Shown: positions 43,242 to 52,235 of the stretch, piece after piece
Numbering within the stretch: the first letter of the stretch is position 1
Layout: each line of letters starts with the position of its first letter
NCBI GenBank assembly: GCA_963747005.1
Contig: CAVVDT010000006.1
Span: forward strand, 1-64,000
From: CAVVDT01 sp963747005
GTDB taxonomy: Bacteria; Pseudomonadota; Alphaproteobacteria; Rhizobiales; Aestuariivirgaceae
DNA: 64,000 nt
Direction of reading: 5' to 3'
The notes under the pieces: model-generated
Told to the model about the DNA's origin: nothing
Database searches by the model: none
What the model saw: only the letters and a program-made list of their open reading frames with translations
Program-made: the position numbers and the translations under genes

Positions 43242-44119
43242 TGGCCGGACCGACCAGGAAGACGGATAAGAAAAAGTCCGTTTCCGGCTACGGCAAGGGC
43301 AGCGTCGATGCCGTGATGTCGGTGGACGCGGTGGCGCGCGAGGCGCAGCGCATCAAGGAGGCCGCACCGGCCAAGGACGATCTGGCAAAGCTTGCCGGCG
43401 GCGATGCTTTCCTGGCCATCGATGACCTGCGCGCCGGCTATGGGCGCATGGAGATCCTGCACGGGGTGGACCTGAGGGTCGGCAAGGGCCGGTCCTTGTG
43501 CCTCATCGGTCCCAACGGGGCGGGCAAGTCGACGGTACTGCATTCGATCTTTGGCTTTACCAACATCTTCTCCGGGGCGATCACCGTGGGCGGCCGCAAC
43601 GTGACGGCGCAAAAGCCCAGCGACAAGCTCAAAGGCGCCGGCATCGCCTATATCCTGCAGGACAACTCGGTGTTCCCCGACATGACGGTGGAGGAGAACC
43701 TGTGGATGGGCGGCTTCCTCAAGAACCGCTCCGATGAAGCCAAGGAAGCGGCCGAGAAGGTGTTCCAGAAATATACGCGGCTGGCCGAGCGGCGTAGCCA
43801 CCCGGCTCGCGTCCTGTCGGGCGGCGAGCGGCGATTGCTGGAAATCTCTCGCGCCCTTGTGATGAATCCCGACATCCTGCTGGTGGATGAACCTTCCATC
43901 GGTCTCGAGCCGCGCTTCATCGACATGGTGTTCGACATCCTCGATGACCTCCAGCACGCCGAAGGCAAGACCATCGTAATGGTCGAACAAAACGCCAAGA
44001 AGGGGCTCGAATTTGCCGATCTCGGCTATGTGCTGGTGTCAGGTGAACTGGCCAAGGCGGGAAAGGGCGATGATCTGTTGCAGGACCCTGAGGTGGGCCG
44101 GCTGTTCCTCGGCGGCTGA
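43241..44119 (+). CDS. livF: Liv-type ABC transporter ATPase LivF with N-terminal extension
   Basis: A 292-residue ATPase with Walker A GPNGAGKST, signature LSGGERR, Walker B LLVDEPSIG and switch segment MVEQNA. The ABC domain starts only near residue 60; LivF is normally about 235 residues. The extra N-terminus is charged (GPTRKTDKKKSVSGYGKG then an acidic/helical stretch). The ATG coupled to the livG stop is the natural start, so the extension is probably real. Its role is unknown. Confidence 0.92.
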   Translation: MAGPTRKTDKKKSVSGYGKGSVDAVMSVDAVAREAQRIKEAAPAKDDLAKLAGGDAFLAIDDLRAGYGRMEILHGVDLRVGKGRSLCLIGPNGAGKSTVLHSIFGFTNIFSGAITVGGRNVTAQKPSDKLKGAGIAYILQDNSVFPDMTVEENLWMGGFLKNRSDEAKEAAEKVFQKYTRLAERRSHPARVLSGGERRLLEISRALVMNPDILLVDEPSIGLEPRFIDMVFDILDDLQHAEGKTIVMVEQNAKKGLEFADLGYVLVSGELAKAGKGDDLLQDPEVGRLFLGG

Positions 44120-44139
44120 GGGGCTGCCTTCAAGGGTGC

Positions 44140-44183
44140 GAATCATTTCAAGGACCTGGCGCCATTCCTTCATGATCTGATTC
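44140..44183 (+). terminator. Imperfect palindrome after the liv operon
   Basis: Outer arms GAATCA and TGATTC and inner arms AAGGA and TCCTT fold into an interrupted hairpin 20 bp after livF. There is no T-run. It may act as a transcript end or belong to a dispersed palindrome family, as similar elements occur near 45690 and 48920. Confidence 0.45.
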
Positions 44184-44299
44184 AACCACAAGCCGGAAGC
44201 GCGCGGCGGCCTTCAGGCTGAGGCGGAAGCGGCGGCGCAGCGAATGCCATCAACGCCTTCCGGCCTTGGGGGTTGACGGCAGCCGGGCGGCGGTGCGCA

Positions 44300-45157
44300 A
44301 TGACTTGCATGCAGGTGACGATCGGACCCCTCGATGCCGGCGGCGTGGCAACGGCGGTGGAATGGGCGCGGCGCGAGGGCTGGAACCCCGGTCTCCACGA
44401 TGCCGCGGCGTTCCATGCCGCCGATCGCCAAGGCTATCTCGGCCTCTACGCGGGCGGCGAGCTTGCCGCCACCATCTCCGCGGTGCGCTATGGCGACCGC
44501 TTCGCCTTCGTGGGCTTTTACATCTGCCGGCCGGAATTTCGCGGCAGGGGCTGGGGGCTTCGGCTCTGGAACGCGTCGCTCGAAGGTATCGCGGGCTTCA
44601 CCGTCGGTCTCGATGGCGTTGTCGCCCAGCAGCACAATTACGCCAAGTCCGGCTTTGTGCTCGCCCACCGCAATGTCCGCTATGGAGGCACGCCGCGACG
44701 GCCCGGCGCCACGGGCAAGAGCCGCATCAGGCAGTTGACGGGCGCCGATGTCGGCGTGGTGGCCGATTATGAGTTACGTGAACGGCTTTTCCCGGCACGG
44801 CGCCCGACCTTCCTTTCGGCCTGGCTGGACATGCCCAATGCGCATGCACTCGGCCTGTTTGAAGGCGATCAATCGACCGGCTACGGGGTGATCCGTCGCT
44901 GCCATGCGGGCCACAAGATCGGCCCGCTGTTTGCCCGCTCGGCTGATGAAGCAACATCGCTGGTGGCGGGACTGCTTGAAGGGCGCGAGGGCGATGCGGT
45001 TTTCCTCGACGTGCCCGAAAACAATGCGGCGGCCGTGGCGCTGGCGCGTTCACTGGGGCTTCAGCCGGTCTTCGAGACGGCGCGCATGTACAAAGGCAAG
45101 GCGCCCGATCTCGATCTGTCGCGGATTTTCGGGATCACCACGTTCGAACTCGGCTGA
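44300..45157 (+). CDS. GNAT-family N-acetyltransferase, two-domain
   Basis: A 285-residue protein. The N-terminal GNAT domain (about 1-135) has the acetyl-CoA loop RPEFRGRGWGLRLW (RGRGWG, about 77-90). The C-terminal half (about 145-280) matches the Acetyltransf_18 type found in YitH-like proteins (LFPARRPTFLSAWL, GYGVIRRCHAGHKIGPLFA). These two-domain GNATs are of unknown substrate. The ATG at 44300 is preferred to a TTG nine codons upstream. Confidence 0.85.
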   Translation: MTCMQVTIGPLDAGGVATAVEWARREGWNPGLHDAAAFHAADRQGYLGLYAGGELAATISAVRYGDRFAFVGFYICRPEFRGRGWGLRLWNASLEGIAGFTVGLDGVVAQQHNYAKSGFVLAHRNVRYGGTPRRPGATGKSRIRQLTGADVGVVADYELRERLFPARRPTFLSAWLDMPNAHALGLFEGDQSTGYGVIRRCHAGHKIGPLFARSADEATSLVAGLLEGREGDAVFLDVPENNAAAVALARSLGLQPVFETARMYKGKAPDLDLSRIFGITTFELG

Positions 45158-45327
45158 GGCTCTGTTGAGGTTCAAGGTTTGGCGGCCTCATTCTGTCGCA
45201 TTCTTTATGCAAGCGGGATCGAAATCGCTCGCTGCGTGTTTATATGAAAGGAATGCCGGATGCCGGGCCGGCTCAGGCCTTGTTCCGGCGGTTACGTGCA
45301 CTCCCGCTAAGAGTGAAAGGAAACGCA

Positions 45328-45678
45328 ATGTCAAACATGTCTTGGAAGAAGCTCGGGCTTGCGGCCGTGATCGCCGGCAGTGCCCAGATAGCCGCCTTGT
45401 GCGGGGCTTCGGCGATGACCCTGCCGGTGATGCCGGGCGCCGCTCTCAAGGCTTCCCAACCCGATGGCAAGGTCGTTCAGGTGGCGCAAAAGCAGAAGCG
45501 TCGCCATTACCGTGACTGGAAGGAGTATCACCGGTATCACGGCGGCCATCGCTACCGGAACCGCCGCGACGGCTACACCTACTTCTATGGCGGCTATTAC
45601 TATGCCGAGCCGTGGTGGACCGTGGTCGTCCCGCTACCCGTCATCCCGCTTCCCGGCGTGTCGATCCAAGTGAACTAG
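45328..45678 (+). CDS. Small secreted basic/aromatic protein
   Basis: The 116-residue product has a signal peptide (LGLAAVIAGSAQIAALCGASAM), then a basic, Tyr/His-rich segment (QKRRHYRDWKEYHRYHGG, about 56-73) and a hydrophobic valine-proline tail (VVVPLPVIPLPG). It recalls RcnB-like and other small periplasmic proteins but no domain can be assigned. A GAAAGGA ribosome site lies before the ATG. Confidence 0.7.
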   Translation: MSNMSWKKLGLAAVIAGSAQIAALCGASAMTLPVMPGAALKASQPDGKVVQVAQKQKRRHYRDWKEYHRYHGGHRYRNRRDGYTYFYGGYYYAEPWWTVVVPLPVIPLPGVSIQVN

Positions 45679-45681
45679 TTC

Positions 45682-45711
45682 ATGATTTGGGTCGATTCGA
45701 TCCAAAATCAT
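45682..45711. terminator. Palindrome after the small secreted protein
   Basis: ATGATTTGGGTCG, ATTC and a complementary GATCCAAAATCAT form a long, nearly perfect stem just after the stop. It lies between convergent genes and may end both transcripts. Confidence 0.55.
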
Positions 45712-45804
45712 CCCGCTCTGGGGCGCCGTCAAACGCAGTTCGCTGTCATGCCCGGCCAGGCCGGACATGGCAGCGCCGGGGCGGGACGGGCAGCAGCGCG
45801 CTTC

Positions 45805-46959
45805 TCATAAATTCCCCTTCACGCATTTCCTGGCGAGGCTCTTGTACTGGGCCTCGGTGAACTGGATGGGGTTGCCGCCGGCTGACGGATCCTTGATGGC
45901 CATGGCCGCCACTTCGCCGAGGCGCTTGTCGTCGATGCCGATCTCCTTGAGCGCGTTGGGGATGCCGATGTCCTTCCTGAGCTTCAGCACCCACTTCACA
46001 AAGCCGTCGAAGCCGCCCTTGATGTCGAGATAGTGCGCCGCGCGCTCGATTGTGCCGTCGATCTTCTTGCGGTTGGCGATCAGCACATAGGGCATGATGA
46101 TGCCGTTCAGGAGGCCGTGATGGGCGTCGTAGAGGCCGCCGAAGGGGTGTGACAGGGCATGAATGGCGCCGAGGCCGCGCTGGAAGGCGGTGGCGCCCAT
46201 GGCGGAGGCAATGAGCATGTTGCCGCGCGCCTCGATGTCCCGGGGCTTCTTCACCGCGATGACGAGGTTTTCCTTCACCAGGCGCATGCCTTCCACGGCC
46301 ACTCCCGCGGCCAGCGGGTTATAGGCGGGGGCGCAATAGGCCTCGAGATTGTGGGCGAGGGCGTCCATGCCGGTCGCCGCCGTCAGCTTGACCGGCAAGC
46401 CGACGGTGAGTTCGGGGTCGAGCACGGCAAAATGCGGCATCAGTTGCGGATGGAAGATGATCTTCTTTTCATGGGTCACGGGATGGGTGACGACGCCGGC
46501 GCGCCCGACTTCGGAGCCGGTGCCCGCGGTGGTGGGCACGGCGATGATGGGGGCGATCCCCTTGGCGTTGGCGCGGGTCCACCAGTCGCCGATATCCTCG
46601 AAGTCAAAGATCGAGCGGGTCTGGCACTGCATCAGGGCCACCAGCTTGCCGACATCGAGGCCGGAACCGCCGCCCAGCGCAATGACGCCGTCGTGGCGGC
46701 CGGCCTTGAAGGCGGCCACACCGTCCTTGACGTTCTGCTCGACCGGGTTGGGGCGCACCTCGGAGAACAGGCCGGGCCTCAGATTGGCCTTTTCCAGATC
46801 GGCGAGGATCTGCTTGACCATGGGCATGGCCGCAAGCCCCGGATCGGTAACGAGCAAGGGGCGCTGCATGCCGGCCTCGCGGCACAGGTGTGCCAGCTCT
46901 GCGATGCGGCCGGCACCGAACTTGATGGAGGTCGGGAAATTGATATTGGCGCTGGTCAT
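45805..46959 (-). CDS. Iron-containing alcohol dehydrogenase
   Basis: The 384-residue group III alcohol dehydrogenase carries the nucleotide-binding GGGSGLDVGKLVAL (about 95-108), PTTAGTGSEVGRAGV (about 142-156) and a metal site of Asp and three His (GMDALAHNLEAY; ALSHPFGGLYDAHHG). The start at 46959 follows GGAG at a good distance; a TTG upstream is rejected. It oxidises alcohols or reduces aldehydes with NAD(P); the substrate is unknown. It diverges from the choline-dehydrogenase-like gene. Confidence 0.9.
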   Translation of the reverse strand: MTSANINFPTSIKFGAGRIAELAHLCREAGMQRPLLVTDPGLAAMPMVKQILADLEKANLRPGLFSEVRPNPVEQNVKDGVAAFKAGRHDGVIALGGGSGLDVGKLVALMQCQTRSIFDFEDIGDWWTRANAKGIAPIIAVPTTAGTGSEVGRAGVVTHPVTHEKKIIFHPQLMPHFAVLDPELTVGLPVKLTAATGMDALAHNLEAYCAPAYNPLAAGVAVEGMRLVKENLVIAVKKPRDIEARGNMLIASAMGATAFQRGLGAIHALSHPFGGLYDAHHGLLNGIIMPYVLIANRKKIDGTIERAAHYLDIKGGFDGFVKWVLKLRKDIGIPNALKEIGIDDKRLGEVAAMAIKDPSAGGNPIQFTEAQYKSLARKCVKGNL

Positions 46960-47235
46960 GGTCGGCTCCGTCAAAACGTCGCGGAGCCTCGTTCCGGCTC
47001 CTGATCATTGAGGCGGCGGTCGCAGCCGGACTTGAGGTCCCGAAGTTGGATAAGAAACCCGATCACGTCGCCGCGCATTGCATTGCCGCAGAATCAGAAG
47101 ATTGTCCATGACCAGGGTTGCCGCACAACGCAAAATATGCATTCGGCAGCGTGTTTTGTCGGCAATAAGGCCAAGGGGCTTTCGCCCGGTGAGGCGACGT
47201 CTTAAGACAAACTGCAAGAGGGGGAGGACCGGTAA
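46960..47235. promoter_or_regulatory. Divergent promoter region: Fe-alcohol dehydrogenase / GMC dehydrogenase
   Basis: This 276-bp gap between divergent genes must hold both promoters. It is AT-richer around 47080-47160 (TTGCCGCAGAATCAGAAGATTG). A ribosome site GGGGGAGGA lies before 47236. No gene, hairpin or known operator was recognised. Confidence 0.4.
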
Positions 47236-48897
47236 ATGGCGTCAAGCTTTGACTATGTGATCGTCGGCTCGGGTTCGGCCGGCTCGGTGATCGCGGCACG
47301 TCTGGCCGAGGACGGACACCACAGCGTCTGCGTGCTCGAATATGGCGGCACCGACCGGGGGCCGTTTATCCAGATGCCGGCAGCGCTGTCTTACCCCATG
47401 AACATGAAGACCTATGACTGGGGCTTTCAATCCGATCCGGAACCGCATCTGGGCGGCAGGCGGCTGGTCACGCCGCGCGGCAAGGTGATCGGCGGGTCGT
47501 CGTCCATCAACGGCATGGTCTATGTGCGGGGCCATGCACGCGACTTCGATACCTGGGAGCAAATGGGCGCCAAGGGCTGGGGCTATCGCCACGTCCTGCC
47601 CTATTACAAGCGCATGGAGCATTCTCACGGCGGCGAGGAGGGCTGGCGCGGCACTAATGGGCCCATGCACGTCACCCGCGGCAGCCTCGCCAATCCGCTC
47701 TACAAGGCCTTCGTCGAGGCCGCCCGGCAGGCGGGCTATCCGGTGACGCCCGACTATAACGGGCGTCAGCAGGAAGGCTTCGGCGAGATGGAGATGACCG
47801 TGTGGAACGGCACCCGCTGGTCGGCCGCCAATGCCTATCTCAAGCCCGCCCTCAAGACCGGCCGCATCGATCTCACCACCCGCGCCTTTGCCCGGCGGAT
47901 CGTGTTCGAGGGCAAGAAAGCGGTGGGCGTCGAATATGAGCGCGGCGGCAGGATCGAGACGGTGAGGGCAAACCGCGAGGTCATCATTGCGGCGTCTGCC
48001 ATCAACTCGCCCAAGCTGTTGCAGCTTTCCGGCATCGGCGATTCCGAGGCGCTGAAGGCGGCGGGGGTTGCGCCGCTGGTTCATCGCCCGGGGGTGGGCG
48101 CCAACCTGCATGATCACCTGGAGGTCTATTTCCAGATCGAATGCCTGCAGCCGGTGACCCTCAACCCGAAGTTCAGCCTGCTCTGGAAGGGCCTGGTGGG
48201 CGCGCGCTGGCTGTTGTTCAAGTCGGGCCTCGGGGCGACCAACCATTTCGAATCCTGCGGCTTCATCCGATCGCGGGCCGGCATCGAATATCCCGATATC
48301 CAGTACCATTTCCTCCCCGCCGCGGTGCGCTATGACGGCAAGCAACTGGCCGGCGTCCCGCACGGCTTCCAGGTGCATGTGGGGCCCATGCGCACCAAGT
48401 CGCGCGGCGCTGTGCGCATCACCTCGGGCGATGCGAAGGCACCGCCGTCGATCCTCTTCAACTACATGTCGCATGCCGACGACTGGATGGAGTTCCGCTC
48501 GGCCATTCGCCTGACGCGCGAGATTTTTACGCAGGCGGCCATGAAGCCCTTTGTGGGCCGGGAGGTGCAGCCGGGACCCGATGTGCGCTCCGACGAGGCG
48601 ATCGATGCTTTCGTGCGCGAGCATTGCGAGAGTGCCTTCCACCCTTGCGGCACCTGTCGCATGGGGGCGGCGGACGATGAGATGGCGGTGGTCGACCCGG
48701 AATGCCGGGTGATCGGGGTGGAGGGTTTGCGGGTGGCCGATAGCTCCATCTTCCCGCAGATCACCAACGGCAATCTCAATGGCCCGTCGCTGATGACCGG
48801 CGAGAAGGCCTCCGATCACATCCTCGGCCGCCAACCGCTGGCGCCCTCCAACCAGACGCCGTGGATCAATCCGGACTGGGAGACCAGTCAGCGCTAG
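47236..48897 (+). CDS. betA: GMC oxidoreductase (choline dehydrogenase type)
   Basis: The 553-residue flavoenzyme has the FAD dinucleotide motif VGSGSAGSVIAARLAE (about 11-26), the ATG loop RGKVIGGSSSINGMVYVRG (about 81-99), GATNHFESCGF, and the C-terminal HPCGTCRMG and LNGPSLMTGEKASD with catalytic His. It matches BetA, which oxidises choline to betaine aldehyde at the membrane. No betB or betI is adjacent, and other GMC substrates (long-chain or polyethylene-glycol alcohols) are possible. The divergent alcohol dehydrogenase may act on a related substrate. Confidence 0.87.
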   Translation: MASSFDYVIVGSGSAGSVIAARLAEDGHHSVCVLEYGGTDRGPFIQMPAALSYPMNMKTYDWGFQSDPEPHLGGRRLVTPRGKVIGGSSSINGMVYVRGHARDFDTWEQMGAKGWGYRHVLPYYKRMEHSHGGEEGWRGTNGPMHVTRGSLANPLYKAFVEAARQAGYPVTPDYNGRQQEGFGEMEMTVWNGTRWSAANAYLKPALKTGRIDLTTRAFARRIVFEGKKAVGVEYERGGRIETVRANREVIIAASAINSPKLLQLSGIGDSEALKAAGVAPLVHRPGVGANLHDHLEVYFQIECLQPVTLNPKFSLLWKGLVGARWLLFKSGLGATNHFESCGFIRSRAGIEYPDIQYHFLPAAVRYDGKQLAGVPHGFQVHVGPMRTKSRGAVRITSGDAKAPPSILFNYMSHADDWMEFRSAIRLTREIFTQAAMKPFVGREVQPGPDVRSDEAIDAFVREHCESAFHPCGTCRMGAADDEMAVVDPECRVIGVEGLRVADSSIFPQITNGNLNGPSLMTGEKASDHILGRQPLAPSNQTPWINPDWETSQR

Positions 48898-48898
48898 G

Positions 48899-48943
48899 AC
48901 ATGATCCGAAAAGTGTGCGCGCTTTTCGGATAGAATCATGTCC
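48899..48943. terminator. Palindromic repeat after betA
   Basis: Outer arms GACATGAT and ATCATGTC and inner arms CCGAAAAG and CTTTTCGG form a nearly perfect 45-bp palindrome directly after the stop and before convergent dnaE2. Similar GATCCGAAAAG palindromes are widespread dispersed intergenic elements in Hyphomicrobiales as I recall. It probably ends both transcripts. Confidence 0.65.
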
Positions 48944-48992
48944 TCATATGTCTAAGGAATTGATTCAGTAAATGTGCGCAAACCTTTCTGTC

Positions 48993-51900
48993 TCAATGAA
49001 AATCCCGTGATCTGGGGATGATGCGGATATTGCGCGGATGCCTCGCGGCCGGCTGGCGCAGGTCATAGCCGGGGCGCGCCACTTCATCGGCGCGCGCCAG
49101 CGGATTGGCGAATTCCTTCGGCTCGGCCATCAGCAATGACAACCACGAGGTGCGGTCCTCGATGCGGGTCGCCACCACATGGATGATGTCGCCGGCGCGC
49201 TGGATGCGACCCTTCACCAGCATCAGCCGCGCCCCCATCACCACGGGCCGGAAACGTTCCAGCACCTTCGGCCACACCACGATATTGGCCACCGAAAATT
49301 CGTCCTCCAGGGTGGCGAACACCACCCCCTTGGCGCTGCCCGGGCGCTGGCGCACCAGCACGATGCCGGCGATGGTGACGAAGCGGCCATCGCGCATCTG
49401 TTTGAGGCAAGCATTGTCGGTGACGCCTTCCACCGCTGCCATCTCGCGCAGGAAGCTCATGGGATGGGCTTTCAGGGAAAGCTTCAGCGTCTGGTAGTCG
49501 TTGACCACATGCTCGCCGGCCGGCATTGCGGGCAGCGTCACGGGGAGGTCGGCGCCGGTATCGCTGGCGTCGGCATGGGCGAACAGCGGCAGGGGTCTTG
49601 CCTTGCTGAGCGCCTTCACCTCCCACAGGGCCTGGCGCCGGTCGAGGCCTGAGGAGCGAAAGGCATCCGCCGCCGCCAGCCGCTCCAGTGCCGTGACAGA
49701 AACGCTGGCGCGGTGGAGGGCTGAGGGGGAGGGACATGCCGCTTCGGCCACTTGCTGCCCGTCTGCTTCCTTCAGGCCGTCAATGAGCCTCAGCCCGAGG
49801 CGCAGGGCAGGTGCCTCCTTTTCGTCATGGGTGGCTTGCTCCAGCGTGCAATCCCAGCCCGAAAACCCGGTATCGGGCGGGCGCACCATAACGCCGTGCT
49901 CGCGGGCGTCGCGGACGATCTGGGCGGGGGCGTAAAAGCCCATGGGCTGGGCGTTGAGCAAACCGCAGGCAAAGACCGCCGGATAATGGCGCTTCAGCCA
50001 GGCCGAGACATAGACGAGATGGGCAAAGCTGGCGGCATGGCTTTCCGGGAACCCGTATTCACCGAACCCCTTGATCTGGTTGAAGCAGCGACGGGCGAAG
50101 TCTTCGGCATAGCCGCGCTCGATCATGCGGCGCACCATCTTTTCCTCCAGCCGGCCGATGGTGCCGCGGCGGCGGAAGGTGGCCATGGCCTTGCGCAGTT
50201 CGTTGAGCTCGCCGGGAGTGAATTCGGCAGCCACCATGGCGAGCTTCATGGCCTGCTCCTGAAACAGCGGCACGCCCCTGGTGCGCCCGAGCACGGCGCG
50301 CAGTTCATCGGGGGGACCGAAGCGGGGATCGGGGGCGGGATAGTCTTCCGGCTCCAACCCGTCGCGACGGCGCAGATAGGGGTGCACCATGTCGCCCTGG
50401 ATGGGGCCCGGGCGGACAATCGCCACCTCGATGACGAGATCATAGAACGAGCGCGGCTTGAGGCGCGGCAGCATGTTCATCTGGGCGCGGCTTTCCACCT
50501 GGAAGACGCCCACCGAATCGGCCCGGCACAGCATGTCATAGACGCACGGGTCCTCGCGCGGCACGCTGGCGAGGCTGTATTTGAGGCCGTACCAGGCCTC
50601 GATGAGGGAAAGGCATTTGCGGATGCAGGTGAGCATGCCGAGCGCCAGCACGTCCACCTTGAGGATGCCGAGGGCGTCGATGTCGTCCTTGTCCCACTCG
50701 ATGAAGGTGCGCTCGGCCATGGCGGCATTGCCGATGGGCACCGTTTCATCGAGGCGTTCGCGGGTGAGGACGAAGCCGCCCACATGCTGGGAGAGGTGGC
50801 GGGGAAAGCCGGTGATCTCGCCTGAAAGCGCGAGCACCTGACGCAGCAGCGGGTCGGCAGGATCGAGACCCGCCTCGCGCAAACGGGTTTCCGACATCTC
50901 CTCGCTCATGCGCCCCCACACGATGCCGGCAAGTGCTGAAGTAGTGTCCTCGGAAAGCCCCATCACCTTACCCACCTCGCGCACCGCGCTGCGGCCTCTA
51001 TAGGTGATGACGGTGGCGGCAAGCCCGGCGCGCTCGCGCCCGTAGCGGCGATAGATGTACTGGATCACCTCCTCGCGGCGCTCGTGCTCGAAATCGACGT
51101 CGATGTCGGGAGGTTCCTTGCGTTCTTCGGAGACGAAGCGCTCGAACAGGAGGTCGATCTCGGCCGGATCGACGGCGGTGATGCCGATCATGTAGCACAC
51201 CGCCGAATTGGCCGCCGAGCCGCGCCCCTGGCAGAGGATCGGCTCATCCTGTGAACGGGCAAAGCACACGATGTCGTGGACGGTGAGGAAATAGCGGGCA
51301 TAGCCGAGCTTCCTGATGAGGGCGAGTTCGCGGGCAATGGTTGAGCGCACCTTGTCGGGAATGCCTTGAGGATAGCGCGCAGCCGCCCCTTCCCAGGCGA
51401 GGTGGGCAAGGTGAGTGTCGGCGTCGCGGCCGGCCGGCAGCGGCTCTTCGGGGTATTCGTAGCGCAGTTCATCGAGGCTGAAGCGGCAAGCCTCCGCCAC
51501 CTCCAGGGTGCGCTCGACGGCGTCTTCATGGCCGGCGAACAGGCGCAGCATTTCCCCAGGGGCCTTCAGGTGACGCTCGGCATTGGCGGTGAGGCGGAAG
51601 CTGGCCTGACCAAGGGTGCACTTTTCCCGGATCGAGGTGACGACGTCCTGCAAGGCTTTGCGGGCGGGATGATGATAAAGCACGTCGTTGGTGGCGATGA
51701 GCGGGGTACCGTGGCGGTGCGCCAGCCCGGCGAGGCGGTTGAGGCGGGCACGATCGCCGCGGGAAAAGCGGCGCCGGGCGGTGAGGTAGAAGGCTCCCTC
51801 GAAGCGACGACGCAACAGCGCCAGGCGTTGGGCGAAATCGTCGTCCGGCCAGCCGTCAGGGGAAATGAGGGCGAGGATCAGCCCCTCCTGGAATTCGGCC

Positions 51901-52235
51901 ACATCATCGGGCCTCAGGATGCAGCCGCCTTTTTCCGCCCGCCGCTGGCCGAGGGTCAAAAGGCGGGTGAGGCGGCCATAGGCGGCGCGATCGCCGGGCC
52001 AGGCGAGAAGTCCGGTGCCGTCATTGAGATCGAGGCGGGCGCCGACGATGAAGCGCAAGCCGACCTCCTTTGCCGCCACATGGGCGCGCACGATGCCGGC
52101 GAGCGAGTTGCGGTCGGTGATGGCGAGTGCTGCAAGTCCCAGGGTCCTGGCCGTCGCCGCCAGTTCCTCCGGGTGCGAGGCGCCGCGCAGGAAGGAGAAG
52201 TTGGAGGTCGCCTGCAGTTCGGCATATTCCGTCAT
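48993..52235 (-). CDS. dnaE2: Error-prone DNA polymerase DnaE2 (ImuC)
   Basis: The 1080-residue C-family polymerase performs translesion synthesis in the ImuA-ImuB-DnaE2 mutasome. It begins MTEYAELQATSNFSFLRGASH (PHP domain, about 1-230), contains the catalytic core with PDIDVDFEHERREEVIQY and the ILKVDVLALGMLTC Asp pair, and ends in an OB-fold and the family tail NIRIIPRSRDFH. The ATG at 52235 overlaps the imuB TGA; an upstream in-frame extension is antisense-like and rejected. Probably LexA-controlled through the imuA promoter. Confidence 0.96.
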   Translation of the reverse strand: MTEYAELQATSNFSFLRGASHPEELAATARTLGLAALAITDRNSLAGIVRAHVAAKEVGLRFIVGARLDLNDGTGLLAWPGDRAAYGRLTRLLTLGQRRAEKGGCILRPDDVAEFQEGLILALISPDGWPDDDFAQRLALLRRRFEGAFYLTARRRFSRGDRARLNRLAGLAHRHGTPLIATNDVLYHHPARKALQDVVTSIREKCTLGQASFRLTANAERHLKAPGEMLRLFAGHEDAVERTLEVAEACRFSLDELRYEYPEEPLPAGRDADTHLAHLAWEGAAARYPQGIPDKVRSTIARELALIRKLGYARYFLTVHDIVCFARSQDEPILCQGRGSAANSAVCYMIGITAVDPAEIDLLFERFVSEERKEPPDIDVDFEHERREEVIQYIYRRYGRERAGLAATVITYRGRSAVREVGKVMGLSEDTTSALAGIVWGRMSEEMSETRLREAGLDPADPLLRQVLALSGEITGFPRHLSQHVGGFVLTRERLDETVPIGNAAMAERTFIEWDKDDIDALGILKVDVLALGMLTCIRKCLSLIEAWYGLKYSLASVPREDPCVYDMLCRADSVGVFQVESRAQMNMLPRLKPRSFYDLVIEVAIVRPGPIQGDMVHPYLRRRDGLEPEDYPAPDPRFGPPDELRAVLGRTRGVPLFQEQAMKLAMVAAEFTPGELNELRKAMATFRRRGTIGRLEEKMVRRMIERGYAEDFARRCFNQIKGFGEYGFPESHAASFAHLVYVSAWLKRHYPAVFACGLLNAQPMGFYAPAQIVRDAREHGVMVRPPDTGFSGWDCTLEQATHDEKEAPALRLGLRLIDGLKEADGQQVAEAACPSPSALHRASVSVTALERLAAADAFRSSGLDRRQALWEVKALSKARPLPLFAHADASDTGADLPVTLPAMPAGEHVVNDYQTLKLSLKAHPMSFLREMAAVEGVTDNACLKQMRDGRFVTIAGIVLVRQRPGSAKGVVFATLEDEFSVANIVVWPKVLERFRPVVMGARLMLVKGRIQRAGDIIHVVATRIEDRTSWLSLLMAEPKEFANPLARADEVARPGYDLRQPAARHPRNIRIIPRSRDFH

